A stretch of 64,000 nucleotides of DNA, taken from contig NZ_FTMB01000007.1 of NCBI RefSeq assembly GCF_900155885.1, positions 1 to 64,000 on the forward strand, read 5' to 3'. Below, one piece after another: positions 57,401 through 64,000 of this stretch. The translations under genes were made by a program, and so were the position numbers. The first letter of the stretch is position 1. Each line of letters starts with the position of its first letter. Under the pieces are notes generated by a model, which worked only from the letters and a program-made list of their open reading frames with translations, was not told the origin of the DNA and ran no database searches. Source of the DNA: Rhizobium sp. RU20A (GTDB taxonomy: Bacteria > Pseudomonadota > Alphaproteobacteria > Rhizobiales > Rhizobiaceae).

Positions 57401-58287
57401 TCGCGGCGCGCCCGCACCTCCACGCCCGGCCGGATCCGGCAGGTGCCGGCGCGCAGGTCCGTCCCGAACCACGCCACCACCAGCGCCACCCGCTCCAGAT
57501 TCGGGCAGAGCGCCTGCAATTCGTCGATGGAGGCCTCCCAGTCGCTGCCGGCATGGAAGATGTTGCGGTTGATCAGCCGGCTCGCCCCGTCCCCTGTCGT
57601 TTCGCTGACGACCGCCGGGTCATAGCCGTGCTCGGTCGCGCCCGGAATGATCGTCACGGCGCGGATATCCCGCTCCAGCCGCCCCACCGGCCGCAGCACT
57701 TCGGCATGGATCACGGGAATGCGGTTGCCGAACCGGTCGAGCGGAAAACGCTCGAAGACGAGAGTGGCGAGCCCCCGATAGGCCGGCAGCGCCTCCGTCC
57801 CCTGCTTGGCCGCCAACAGCGGATCGACCGGCTGGTCCTCCGTGCCGCGGTGCAGCCGCATCTCGATTTCCGTCAGGTCCAGCTCCCGCCCGTCGGCCCA
57901 GACACGGCGGATGCCGGCAATCGGCCCCTCGCAGAGGCCCAGCGCGAAGTTCGCATAGTAGGTGAAAGTCTCGACGCGCGTGCCGCCGCCGCCCTTGCCG
58001 CCGGCCCGCTCCACCGTCACCTGTTCTTCGAAGCGTGTTGCCCAGATCAGCGTGCCCGCCACCCGCGCCGTGCCGTAGACCCGCGCCAGCGGACTGCCCT
58101 CGTCGGCACCGGGAATGCGCGCTGCCGACAGCCGCCCGCGCTCCACCGTGCCGCCACCCTGGCCAAACAGGCTGCGGTCGATGGCGCTGCCCGCCAGCGC
58201 ACCCGCGGCCCGCCCGACAATCGCGCCCACCGGCCCGAACACCGATCCGAGCGCAGCGCCCGCCGCCTGCAGGATGATCGTCGCCAT
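54448..58287 (-). CDS. GTA baseplate megatron protein (g15, TIM-barrel domain)
   Basis: 1279 residues, similar in size to RcGTA g15 (rcc01698). An N-terminal Gly-rich region with GSVFGPVGAIVGRAAG and GKGGGGTRVETFTYYANFALGLCEGPI is followed by a glycoside-hydrolase-like TIM barrel (about 420-720; YAADWSEYAGLDLGGG, DAVGIDAYLPLADWRDG, GMKPVWFTELGCPAIDHGANQPN) and a phage-tail hub part and fibronectin-like C-terminus. In RcGTA this protein forms the central fibre/tip of the baseplate and contacts the recipient envelope. Coupled in order after g14. It appears intact. Confidence 0.93.
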   Translation of the reverse strand: MATIILQAAGAALGSVFGPVGAIVGRAAGALAGSAIDRSLFGQGGGTVERGRLSAARIPGADEGSPLARVYGTARVAGTLIWATRFEEQVTVERAGGKGGGGTRVETFTYYANFALGLCEGPIAGIRRVWADGRELDLTEIEMRLHRGTEDQPVDPLLAAKQGTEALPAYRGLATLVFERFPLDRFGNRIPVIHAEVLRPVGRLERDIRAVTIIPGATEHGYDPAVVSETTGDGASRLINRNIFHAGSDWEASIDELQALCPNLERVALVVAWFGTDLRAGTCRIRPGVEVRARRDESREWRVAGLDRTAAHLVSGGADGPAYGGTPSDASVLAAIADLTARGLKVYLYPFLMMDVPPGNGLPDPYGGAEQAAYPWRGRLTCHPAPGRPGTADGTAAGRSTVEAFLGTIAYDDFDVSGGLPVAPASDEGYRRFVLHHAKLAALAGGVDGFIIGSEMRGLTRVRDEAGAFPFVEGLVALASDVRAALGPATKLTYAADWSEYAGLDLGGGAFRYHLDALWAAPEIDAVGIDAYLPLADWRDGDIGSGNPDGFAHAEDEDAMRAMARGGEGYDWFYASPQDRAARQRTPITDGMAGKPWVYRVKDIASWWGNRHYDRTSTGESAVPTAWLPGMKPVWFTELGCPAIDHGANQPNVFVDPKSAESALPYFSRGRRSDAMQRRYLEAMLSSWADAGGPVDPDHMFVWTWDARPVPAFPLNRALFADGTNWATGHWLNGRLGAGTLRDVVSAVLADHGVTDADITGLCGDLDGIVQDGPASARSLIEPLMALYGIAAGDHGGRLTLCVPARLAAPARRIDVLAEPEEGGRIEETIGHASDFATGAVLDLYDASRDYERRTLRSRRLGPAGERTLSLSLPGTLHETAAEAAMETALADQQLARRRLTFHLSPSEIAVEPGDRLRLADGPAGLWLVERIEDGAMRRIEARAFAAGPALSASSGETAAATPRREASDGYQPVVVLMDLPMMGNAAPESFASAAVLARPWRSTVLSSSATGEGYRLRCRIDRPARLGRLVEALGAGVCGRFDRRQALVVDLSFGGLSSVSPGDVLNGANRAVLVAGDGRLEVIAFTAAEEIAAGRFRLTGLLRGLFGTDDAMSAGFAAGDRFLMLDEAVTSLALAADEAGRSLNWIAEAAGRALPPVGPQVFAGGLRAVTPLAPVHLRARRQDDGSVVFGWLRRGRIEADTWFDGDVPLDEPEERYRIEVLAGADVLRRAETTTDRWTYAASEEIADFGAPQETIAIRVRQIGARMANGLPATARLAP

Positions 58288-58329
58288 ACTGCCGTCCTTC
58301 CGTCACTGTCTCGAATATGCCCTGCGCGC

Positions 58330-58770
58330 TCAGGCCGGCGGAAACCGGAAAACCCCGGCGATCCGCCGCCGCCAGGCCGAGACGAGTGGCGATTCCACCA
58401 CTGCCGCCTGCTCATAGGCATGGATGAACATATCCGGCCCGGAGAGGATGCCGGCATGCTTGGCGATGGCGCCCGTCTTCCAGCGCAGCACGATCACGTC
58501 GCCGGCCCGCGCGTCGCCCAGCGGCAGCGCCGGCCCGAAATGCCGCATCGCCGCCTCAAGCAGCCGCTCCGCGCCGCCGCGCTCGGCCCAGTCGGCACTG
58601 TAGGGCACTGGGTCCTCCGGCTCTTTTCCGTAGAGGTCCCGCCAGATGCCGCGCACCAGGCCCAGGCAATCGCAGCCCACGCCCTTGCGGCTCGCCTGAT
58701 GGCGGTAAGGCGTGCCGATCCAGCCGCGCGCGATCGTCACGATCCGCTGCCCCTGAGCCTCAATCGTCAT
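58330..58770 (-). CDS. GTA tail peptidase (g14, NlpC/P60 type)
   Basis: 146 residues of the NlpC/P60 (C40) fold: GWIGTPYRHQASRKGVGCDCLGLVRG with the nucleophile Cys, and the His of AIAKHAGILSG, giving the Cys-His pair. RcGTA g14 (rcc01697) degrades peptidoglycan during entry. The start at 58770 lies 11 bases inside the end of g13 on the same strand; the frame itself is open to 58851 but that portion is in the g13 coding region. Confidence 0.92.
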   Translation of the reverse strand: MTIEAQGQRIVTIARGWIGTPYRHQASRKGVGCDCLGLVRGIWRDLYGKEPEDPVPYSADWAERGGAERLLEAAMRHFGPALPLGDARAGDVIVLRWKTGAIAKHAGILSGPDMFIHAYEQAAVVESPLVSAWRRRIAGVFRFPPA

Positions 58771-59653
58771 AGAGCGGGCTCCCGTCATGCACGCTGTCCC
58801 GGTCCGCATAGCCAAAGGCGAAGTCGCCGCCCGGCATGTGCGGAAAACCACGGAAATTCAGCGCATTGGCAAATCTCTCGCGGCAGGTCTGAAACCGCTT
58901 GTCGCAGCCGACCGTTGCCGCAAACGCCGTCCCCGCCACAAGCGGCACCGGCGGCGGCAGCCACAGTGTCAGCACATCCGTGCCGCCGTCGCGGGCGTGA
59001 TCGGCAATGTCGAGCGCAACGCCGGACAGCGCGCCACCGGCCGGCGTCAGCACGCCGAGCGAAAAGGCCCCCGCCGCCGCGCCCGAAAGCCCCGACACAT
59101 TCAACCGCCGCCCGTCCGCGACCGCAAGAATGGTGCCCGTCACCCGTCGCCCCATCGCATTGAGATCGACACGGCAGCGCCCGTCCCCCAGCACGGCATC
59201 GCAGCGCCGCCCGTAGATCCGCCCCTTCACCGCATCCAGCCGGTGCGTGAGACGCCTGAGCTCCGCGCGATACGCCCCGCCGGAGAGCGTGACCTCGCCG
59301 ATCTCCTCGCGCCTCAACAGAAGGTGATGCTCCGGCGCTGCCCAATCCACCAGAAAGGTCTCGACCCCCGCCCCGTCATAGCGCCCCGCGGTCACATCCG
59401 CCTCGGAGATGGCAAGGCTTGAAAAGCCGCCCGCCACTGCATTGGCATCGACCGAGAGCCCCGCCGCCGCCTCGCTCTCGCTGGCCCTGAAGCCGCTCGC
59501 CGCCAGAAAGGTCGTGCCGTCAAAGACGAGATCGCGGTCATGCTCGGTAAAGCCAAGCACGGTCCCGTCCCGCCGCGTCACCCGCCAGGCCAGCGCCAGC
59601 GTCGTCGCATCGCTCGCAAGGCGCGCCGCCAAACCCGCCGGAAGCACCCTCAT
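58760..59653 (-). CDS. GTA hub protein (g13, DUF2163)
   Basis: 297 residues, DUF2163 family (rcc01696 equivalent). Typical segments are LALAWRVTRRDGTVLGFTEHDRDL at the N-terminus, DAVKGRIYGRRCDAVLGDGRCRVDL with paired cysteines, and GCDKRFQTCRERFANALNFRGFPHMPG at the C-terminus, a cysteine-rich region that in RcGTA binds an iron-sulfur cluster in the baseplate hub. It begins with the ATGA overlap of g12 and overlaps g14. Confidence 0.94.
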   Translation of the reverse strand: MRVLPAGLAARLASDATTLALAWRVTRRDGTVLGFTEHDRDLVFDGTTFLAASGFRASESEAAAGLSVDANAVAGGFSSLAISEADVTAGRYDGAGVETFLVDWAAPEHHLLLRREEIGEVTLSGGAYRAELRRLTHRLDAVKGRIYGRRCDAVLGDGRCRVDLNAMGRRVTGTILAVADGRRLNVSGLSGAAAGAFSLGVLTPAGGALSGVALDIADHARDGGTDVLTLWLPPPVPLVAGTAFAATVGCDKRFQTCRERFANALNFRGFPHMPGGDFAFGYADRDSVHDGSPLYDD

Positions 59654-60291
59654 GGCCGGATCTCCACCAGCGGCACGCTCGGAATGGAGCCCGCCTTGAA
59701 GCGCGACAGGTCCACCTCGATCCGGTCGGTGTCGAAGCGCACCGGCACGTCGAACACGAAGCCCGCCGTCACCACCGCGCCTGCCGCCGGCACATGGCCG
59801 GGCAGAAAGGTCACGACGCCCGTCGCCGCATTCACCGTAAAGCTCGACGCCACCTTCACCGCCCCGTTCACCGCCACCATCACGCTGTCCGCCACCGGCT
59901 TCACGATCTCCCGGCGCGTGCTGCCGCCCGCATCTCCATAGGTCTTGGCGAGTTGAAAGGCGGTGCGGACCCCGTCCCCCGTTCCAATCACCTGATCGCC
60001 CGCCGCCGGCACCGCGCCTGGCGCACAGGACTGGTAGTCGACGGGATCGCGAAACCGGAAGCCGTAGAGCTGGCCGGCCCGCGCCTCGAAGAAGGCAACG
60101 ACGGCATAGAGATCGTCGATGCTCCGCAGGCCCGAGCCGGCATCATAACGCCGCCGCGCATCCTGCCAGCGCCGGTTGCGCGTTTCCCGTCCGTTGGAGA
60201 GATCGACGATATCGGTGCGCCGTACCGGCCCGCCGCTCGCCCCCAGCGCCAGCCGCAACGGAAAGCGCACCTCATGAAACCCGTCCGCCAT
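59650..60291 (-). CDS. GTA distal tail protein (g12, DUF2460)
   Basis: 213 residues, DUF2460 family (rcc01695 equivalent). FHEVRFPLRLALGASGGPVRRTDIV, RRRYDAGSGLRSIDDLYAVVAFFEAR and GQLYGFRFRDPVDYQS are the family core; it forms the ring that links the tail tube to the hub. It overlaps g13 by four bases. The 378 bases upstream hold the RIME-like element instead of the short spacer expected within a tail operon. Confidence 0.94.
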   Translation of the reverse strand: MADGFHEVRFPLRLALGASGGPVRRTDIVDLSNGRETRNRRWQDARRRYDAGSGLRSIDDLYAVVAFFEARAGQLYGFRFRDPVDYQSCAPGAVPAAGDQVIGTGDGVRTAFQLAKTYGDAGGSTRREIVKPVADSVMVAVNGAVKVASSFTVNAATGVVTFLPGHVPAAGAVVTAGFVFDVPVRFDTDRIEVDLSRFKAGSIPSVPLVEIRP

Positions 60292-60413
60292 GCCCGATCA
60301 TCCTTTTCGCCCACACGCCATCCATCGGCTGAAAGCCGTCCGGTGCGCGTTTCTTGTCTCTGCAATTTGCTGCTCACCGGCTGTGATGGCCCGGCGTCAC
60401 CCAAAATCCGCAT

Positions 60414-60431
60414 GACTGCGACGTCGCAGTC
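60414..60431. repeat. perfect 18-bp palindrome
   Basis: GACTGCGAC/GTCGCAGTC without a loop, in the spacer between GTA g11 and g12, 66 bases from the RIME-like element. It may be part of the mosaic element or a protein-binding site. Confidence 0.6.
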
Positions 60432-60497
60432 CTGCGCGCCATGCACGGTGTCCGCTCTTCGCTCGTCGGGCGCCGCGCAATTTGCGGAAGCGCAAAG

Positions 60498-60615
60498 CCC
60501 CCTCATCCGACCCTTCGGGCCACCTTCTCCCCGAGGGGAGAAGGGAGGGAGGCAACTTCCCGTCCGGGTCTCTTCTCCCCAGCGGGGAGAAGATGCCGGC
60601 AGGCAGATGAGGGGG
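60498..60615. repeat. RIME-like mosaic palindromic element inside the GTA operon
   Basis: Outer arms CCCCCTCATC (60498-60507) and GATGAGGGGG (60606-60615) enclose two perfect hairpins: CCTTCTCCCC/GGGGAGAAGG (60523-60544) and TCTTCTCCCC/GGGGAGAAGA (60571-60593). This arrangement of clustered large palindromes with CTTCTCCCC arms is that of the Rhizobium-specific intergenic mosaic elements. A further hairpin TTTGCG/CGCAAA (60481-60496) abuts it. Confidence 0.85.
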
Positions 60616-60669
60616 TGCGAAGCCCATCGACGCGCCACAATGGGGCCTGCGCGAACGACCTGTCCCGCC

Positions 60670-61278
60670 TCACAGCCCCCGCCGCCCCCGCGCCACGGTG
60701 CGCGCCAGCATGGCGGCGATCTGACCTTCGGACTTGCGAAAGCTCGCCGCATCCTGCGCCGTCACGTTGAACACCACCTGCACCGGCTGCCCGCCGCCAT
60801 CGCTCGCAACACCCAGCGCCCCGTCGCTGCCGCGCCTCAGCGGCAGGATCGCCTCGGCGCCCGCCTCGCCCATCAGACCGAGACCGCCACTGGTTGGAAA
60901 ATAGGTCGGCGTCGCCACCACCCCGCCCTCGGCAAAGGGCGTCACAGTCCCCGTGACGCCGGTGGAAAGCCCGTCTGGCAATCCTCCCGCAAGCCCGGCA
61001 GACAGCCCGCTCGCCAATCCCCCGGCAATCCCGGAGATCGCATTGCCGAGCGCCGTTTCCAGCGGCTTCAGGCCGGCCGACAGCGCCACATACGACATGC
61101 GCAAGGCGATGTTTTTCAGCACCGTCTCCAGCCCCTCGCCGCCGCGCGCGGCCGAAGCCAGCGCCCCGGTGATCGCCGCCCCGAAGGACCGCGAGCGATC
61201 CTCCAGATCCGCCAGCACCCGCTCCAGCGCCTCGGCCTCCTCGCGGCGCGCCGCAAAATCCGTTACGTCCCCCGCCAT
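60670..61278 (-). CDS. GTA tape measure protein (g11)
   Basis: 202 residues, similar to the short tape measure protein of RcGTA (rcc01694). The N-terminal half is helical (LERVLADLEDRSRSFGAAITGAL, then SYVALSAGLKPLETALGNAISGIAGGLASGLSAGLAGG), the hydrophobic Gly/Ala-rich part that spans the tail lumen; the C-terminus has FAEGGVVATPTYFPTSGGLGLMGEAGAEAILPL, a common end motif of tape measure proteins. Its shortness predicts a short tail, as in GTA particles. AAGGATGAGG precedes the ATG. Confidence 0.92.
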   Translation of the reverse strand: MAGDVTDFAARREEAEALERVLADLEDRSRSFGAAITGALASAARGGEGLETVLKNIALRMSYVALSAGLKPLETALGNAISGIAGGLASGLSAGLAGGLPDGLSTGVTGTVTPFAEGGVVATPTYFPTSGGLGLMGEAGAEAILPLRRGSDGALGVASDGGGQPVQVVFNVTAQDAASFRKSEGQIAAMLARTVARGRRGL

Positions 61279-61322
61279 CGCCTCATCCTTCCATCATCCG
61301 TTCCGACGGGCCACGCGGCAGC

Positions 61323-61547
61323 TCACACCGCCTCGTCAGGAAACGCCGCCATCATCGCCGTGAGTGCGCCGCGCGACAGGCACGCATTGCGGGGCGCCAA
61401 CGCCCCCATCGACGCCGCCAGTTCGCGCGGCGTCATCGCCCAGAAATCCCGCGCCGAAAGCCGCAACAGACAGAAGCCGTGATGCAGCGCCGCGTCCCAG
61501 GGAAAGGCCCGCCGCGCACCACCGCTGTCGCCTGCCGCGGCCCTCAA
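61323..61547 (-). CDS. GTA tail assembly chaperone (g10.1)
   Basis: 74 residues, similar to rcc01693. PWDAALHHGFCLLRLSARDFWAMTPRELAASMGAL is the family signature (small phage tail assembly chaperone). It starts with TTG overlapping the g10 stop (TTGA), which implies translational coupling, comparable to the frameshift-coupled chaperones of other phages. No independent ribosome-binding site is needed. Confidence 0.88.
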   Translation of the reverse strand: MRAAAGDSGGARRAFPWDAALHHGFCLLRLSARDFWAMTPRELAASMGALAPRNACLSRGALTAMMAAFPDEAV

Positions 61548-61948
61548 GGGTCCGGCGTTTCGCCCTCTCTCGCGAGATCGCCACCGTCAGCACCGGGGAC
61601 GCCAAAGGTCGCCGCCAGAAGCTCGGCCACAAGCCGGGCCGCGCCGGCAAGCCCGCCATTGACGGTCATGGCCGCCACCTCGTCCTCGCCCATCAGATTG
61701 CCGCCGCCCCGCAAGCCCGCCGCGAGAATGCGGATGATGTCGCCTGCCGAGAGCCGACCGCCGGCAAAGCGTGCGGCAAGCGCCGCCAGGTTCTCCGCCC
61801 CGAAGGCCGTTTCCAGCTCCGCAAGGCTGCCCAGCGTCAGGCACAGAATGCGCCGCTCCCCGTCGATGATCGCCTCCACTTCGCCTCGGTGGCGATTGGC
61901 CCGCGCGCCCGCGTAACCGCCGCCCATCTGCAAACGCGCGCCCGGCAT
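61544..61948 (-). CDS. GTA tail assembly protein (g10)
   Basis: 134 residues, gene transfer agent g10 family (rcc01692 equivalent). RHRGEVEAIIDGERRILCLTLGSLAELETAFG followed by GRLSAGDIIRILAAGLRGGG is diagnostic; these residues resemble tail assembly chaperones of siphophages. The ATG at 61948 overlaps the g9 stop (TGATG); a GTG three bases earlier (61951) is also possible. Its stop overlaps g10.1. Confidence 0.9.
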   Translation of the reverse strand: MPGARLQMGGGYAGARANRHRGEVEAIIDGERRILCLTLGSLAELETAFGAENLAALAARFAGGRLSAGDIIRILAAGLRGGGNLMGEDEVAAMTVNGGLAGAARLVAELLAATFGVPGADGGDLAREGETPDP

Positions 61949-62355
61949 CACAGCACCGTAAAGGTCAGGGCACCAGCCGATTCCAGCGCCATCTCGAACT
62001 GCACCTCGCCGTCATGCCGGCCGGAATAGTCGAGCGCCGTCACCTGGAAGGGCCCTTCCAGCGTCCCGAAGGCGGGAATGACGAGTTGCAGCGTGAGGAT
62101 CGTCCCGGCAAAAAACGCGGTGCGCAGCGTGGCATCCGAGGACTGGTCCTTGAAAATGCCGCCGCCCGAGATCGAGGCGCGCTGCACGCCCGCCCCGCCC
62201 AGCAGCTCCCGCCACCGCCCGCTCGATTCCGCGTCGGTCACATCCACGGCCTGCGCATTGAACGACACCTTGCGCGCCCGCAAGCCCGCCACGGTCACAT
62301 AACCACTGCCGCCATTGACCTTGACGAGCATGTCCCTGCCCTTCTGCGCCACCAT
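61948..62355 (-). CDS. GTA major tail (tube) protein (g9)
   Basis: 135 residues, TP901-1-type major tail protein (rcc01691 equivalent): GRDMLVKVNGGSGYVTVAGLRARKVSFNAQAVDVTDAESSGRWRELLGGAGVQRASISGGG is the conserved tube subunit core. AAGGAGCGGG lies a few bases before the chosen ATG (62355); an in-frame ATG at 62373 would place that Shine-Dalgarno inside the gene. An intrinsic terminator ends 21 bases upstream of this start, so g9 may need its own promoter or read-through. Confidence 0.92.
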   Translation of the reverse strand: MVAQKGRDMLVKVNGGSGYVTVAGLRARKVSFNAQAVDVTDAESSGRWRELLGGAGVQRASISGGGIFKDQSSDATLRTAFFAGTILTLQLVIPAFGTLEGPFQVTALDYSGRHDGEVQFEMALESAGALTFTVL

Positions 62356-62375
62356 CACCCGCTCCTTCGCCAAAC

Positions 62376-62402
62376 AAAAAAGGCGCCCCGCATGGGACGC
62401 CT
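62376..62402 (-). terminator. intrinsic terminator between brnA and GTA g9
   Basis: Minus-strand RNA: AGGCGUCCC, loop AUGC, GGGGCGCCU (one U-G pair, stem 62381-62402), followed by TTTTTGTTT. It lies directly downstream of the BrnTA module and upstream of g9. Confidence 0.85.
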
Positions 62403-62487
62403 CGGTGAGATTTTAGTTGTGTTCGGATCAGATCGCCGCTTCGAGCGAGGCAATCAGCTCGACCGCGCAAACGCATCCGCCTGGTTT

Positions 62488-62835
62488 TCAGCCGGCTTTC
62501 TTCTGCGCTTCCATGTACCGACGCAGGACCATGTTGATGCGGGTCTGGTACCCCTTGCCGTTCTGCCGGAACCAGTCGAGCACGTCAGCGTCGAGCTTCA
62601 GGGTCATCGGCACCTTCGCCGGCTTGACCGCCACTGCCGTCGCCCATTCGTCATCACTCATCGCCAGGGCGTCCGGGTCGGAGATCGCTCCGTCCTCAAC
62701 CGCCTGCTCGCTCATGGCATCGAGCTGTCTGAAGTCGGTCCTGCCCGCCGTGGGCACCAGTCGCCCGTCCGCCTCACGACGGTGCGGCTTGCCGTCCACG
62801 AGAACAAAACGGCCTGTGTCAGGTGCGCTGCTCAT
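62488..62835 (-). CDS. brnA: antitoxin BrnA
   Basis: 115 residues. The C-terminal half is a ribbon-helix-helix-type segment typical of BrnA (KVPMTLKLDADVLDWFRQNGKGYQTRINMVLRRYMEAQ), preceded by the acidic linker ISDPDALAMSDDEWATAVAVKPA that wraps the toxin. BrnA binds BrnT and represses the pair's promoter. It overlaps brnT by 17 bases, the usual toxin-first order of brnTA. The N-terminal 45 residues are longer than in most BrnA proteins. Confidence 0.92.
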   Translation of the reverse strand: MSSAPDTGRFVLVDGKPHRREADGRLVPTAGRTDFRQLDAMSEQAVEDGAISDPDALAMSDDEWATAVAVKPAKVPMTLKLDADVLDWFRQNGKGYQTRINMVLRRYMEAQKKAG

Positions 62836-63151
62836 AGCGTTTCTGCTCCCTGTCATTTGCCTTGCGCGCGGAGATCAGCCAGGTCACTGGCCCGCGCGGT
62901 GTAAAGGTGATGTGAAAGACCCGACCTTCCAGCATCGCCAACATATTGTAGCGCCGCTCGCCGTAATCCTTTCGGTCATCACGCGCGATCATCTTGCCGA
63001 CATCTGCAAAAGCAGGAATGACATCGATGAAATCGACCCGGTGCTTTTCGAGATTGCTCGCGTGCTTGCCATCATCCCAGTCGAACTCCACGAACGAATG
63101 ATGGGTCAGATCGCCGCGATCGTCAATATTTTCGTCAATACTTTTTCCCAT
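62819..63151 (-). CDS. brnT: toxin BrnT (DUF497 ribonuclease)
   Basis: 110 residues with the BrnT core FVEFDWDDGKHASNLEKHRVDFIDVIPAFAD, YGERRYNMLAMLEGRVFHITFTPRG and the end LISARKANDREQKRYEQ, a RelE-fold ribonuclease that stops translation. The N-terminus has an extra Lys/Asp/Glu-rich segment (MGKSIDENIDDRGDLTHHS). It begins 140 bases after the stop of GTA g8; upstream AT-rich repeats GTCAATATTTTCGTCAATA (about 63122-63140) lie inside its first codons and may be part of the regulated region. Confidence 0.93.
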   Translation of the reverse strand: MGKSIDENIDDRGDLTHHSFVEFDWDDGKHASNLEKHRVDFIDVIPAFADVGKMIARDDRKDYGERRYNMLAMLEGRVFHITFTPRGPVTWLISARKANDREQKRYEQRT

Positions 63152-63291
63152 GTGACATCCGCTGGCGACGATTGACCATCTGCTTCGTTCCGCGCGCAAG
63201 GGTGACACATCGCGCGGGGGCAGCGACCAGGACAGCCAAGATTGCTATCATGAGATGCAGAATGCAACCGGAAAACCATGCCAGCTTGACC

Positions 63292-63690
63292 TCACTCCGT
63301 CACCGCCCGAAACACTATCTCCGCCACATGCCCCCTCAACGCCGCATCCCGTCGGCAAACCGTCCGGCGGTGGAGGATCGACACCAGCGCCGCTCCCGCC
63401 AGCACCAGTTCCGCATCGTCGAGCAGGCGGCGTACGTCGCCGGCAATCGCCTGTACCGTCTTCATGCCGCCCTCGCCGCTCAGCGCCTGCAGCGTCACCA
63501 GGTGCTCCTCGCCGGTCTCCGTCCCGGTCGAAAGATCGCGGCTATCGATCTCGACGATGACGACGGCCGGTCCGTCACGCCGGTCAATGCGCCGGTCGCG
63601 GATCCCGCCTGGGCCGATCTTCGCCGAAAGCGCGGCATCACCGCCAAGCCGCGCCACGATCGCCGTCTGAAGGGCGGATGCCGCGCTCAT
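63292..63690 (-). CDS. GTA tail terminator protein (g8, DUF3168)
   Basis: 132 residues, DUF3168 family (rcc01690 equivalent): ASALQTAIVARLGGDAALSAKIG at the N-terminus, VVIVEIDSRDLSTGTETGEEHLVTLQALSGEGG and IAGDVRRLLDDAELVLAGAALVSI. Forms the ring closing the head-proximal end of the tail. It overlaps g7 by four bases (ATGA). After its stop the GTA order is interrupted by brnTA. Confidence 0.92.
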   Translation of the reverse strand: MSAASALQTAIVARLGGDAALSAKIGPGGIRDRRIDRRDGPAVVIVEIDSRDLSTGTETGEEHLVTLQALSGEGGMKTVQAIAGDVRRLLDDAELVLAGAALVSILHRRTVCRRDAALRGHVAEIVFRAVTE

Positions 63691-64000
63691 AAGCCTTCCT
63701 CCGTGCAGCGGCAGACGAGGTAGCGCCGCGTCTCGTCGGGATCGCGAAGCGAGCGGATCACCAGCACCCGCCCGCCCATCCTGAAGCGCATGCCGGCCGT
63801 CACATCGGCGCGATGGCGCAGCCACACCGCATGGCGCACCTCGAAGCGCGCCTCGCCCGCTGCCTCGCGTTCCGGCATGGCCAGCGGCTCGATCAGCGCC
63901 CAGAGGTCGGCAACGGCCACATACGCCAGCGTCGCGCCGCCCTGCCCGTCCGGCATCTCCACCGGCCGCTCCAGCGTCATGCGGCGCGACAGCCGCCCGG
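63687..64000 (-). CDS. GTA head closure protein (g7), gene continues beyond the window
   Basis: The visible part is the C-terminal 104 codons: RRMTLERPVEMPDGQGGATLAYVAVADLWALIEPL is the phage head closure/stopper motif (rcc01689 equivalent) and VRHAVWLRHRADVTAGMRFRMGGRVLVIRSLRDPDETRRYLVC the rest of the fold. The frame stays open through GRLSRR at the window edge, as the family's usual N-terminus is longer, so the start lies outside. It would connect the portal to the tail terminator. Confidence 0.88.
   Translation of the reverse strand, partial: GRLSRRMTLERPVEMPDGQGGATLAYVAVADLWALIEPLAMPEREAAGEARFEVRHAVWLRHRADVTAGMRFRMGGRVLVIRSLRDPDETRRYLVCRCTEEGL

Noticed and set aside
54204-64000. Ordinary prophage
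   Set aside because: The tail genes match the GTA gene order g7 to g15 one by one, the tape measure is very short, and no integrase, repressor or replication genes are adjacent.

Overview
The window is a 64 kb stretch of a high-GC alphaproteobacterial chromosome, most likely from the Rhizobiaceae (Rhizobium, Agrobacterium, Ensifer or Shinella relatives). The evidence is the set of families present (Porin_2-type outer membrane porin, PilZ, DUF2147, glnE next to a PAS kinase and pepN, cycHJKL/ccmIEFH beside feuQP), the mosaic palindromic element of the rhizobial RIME type at 60498-60615, and a tail-gene block of a Rhodobacter-type gene transfer agent (GTA). The genus cannot be fixed from the sequence alone.

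Layout. 1-5 kb: the end of a porin gene, a lone tyrosine recombinase, a ProC-like reductase, tRNA-Ser(GCT), and a secreted caspase-like protein with Sel1 repeats. 5-10 kb: two small PilZ proteins, a DUF2177 membrane protein, a HisC-like aminotransferase whose stop codon lies inside a heptanucleotide repeat array, a short Sel1 protein, a DUF2147 periplasmic protein and tiny ORFs. 10-21.5 kb: YnfA, AMP nucleosidase, a VapBC-type toxin-antitoxin pair, a divergent polyamine-type aminotransferase/glutamine synthetase-like pair, a lipid kinase, and an ECF sigma factor/anti-sigma pair divergent from a DUF4394 protein. The sigma and DUF4394 genes share a symmetric promoter region. 21.5-34 kb: HxlR regulator with divergent oxidoreductase, L,D-transpeptidase, MgtE, ETF-ubiquinone oxidoreductase with a palindromic operator in its promoter, a soluble FIST-MCP sensory protein, a uracil-DNA glycosylase relative, and two transporters. 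34-45 kb: pepN, PAS histidine kinase, glnE and an OmpR-type two-component system.

45-54 kb: a minus-strand block with feuN-like small gene, feuP, feuQ, a lipoprotein, then the translationally coupled cytochrome c maturation genes ccmI-ccmE-ccmF-ccmH and degP, followed by the second two-component system. These genes are concerned with the envelope: sensing, haem attachment to c-type cytochromes, and periplasmic protein quality control.

54-64 kb: minus-strand GTA tail genes, read from the window end: g7, g8, g9, g10, g10.1, g11, g12, g13, g14, g15 and a holin-like gene. Head genes (terminase, portal, protease, capsid) would lie beyond position 64000. The operon is interrupted twice: a BrnT/BrnA toxin-antitoxin module followed by a strong intrinsic terminator sits between g8 and g9, and a RIME-like element sits between g11 and g12. 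Whether this GTA can still be expressed as one transcript is the most interesting question in the window.
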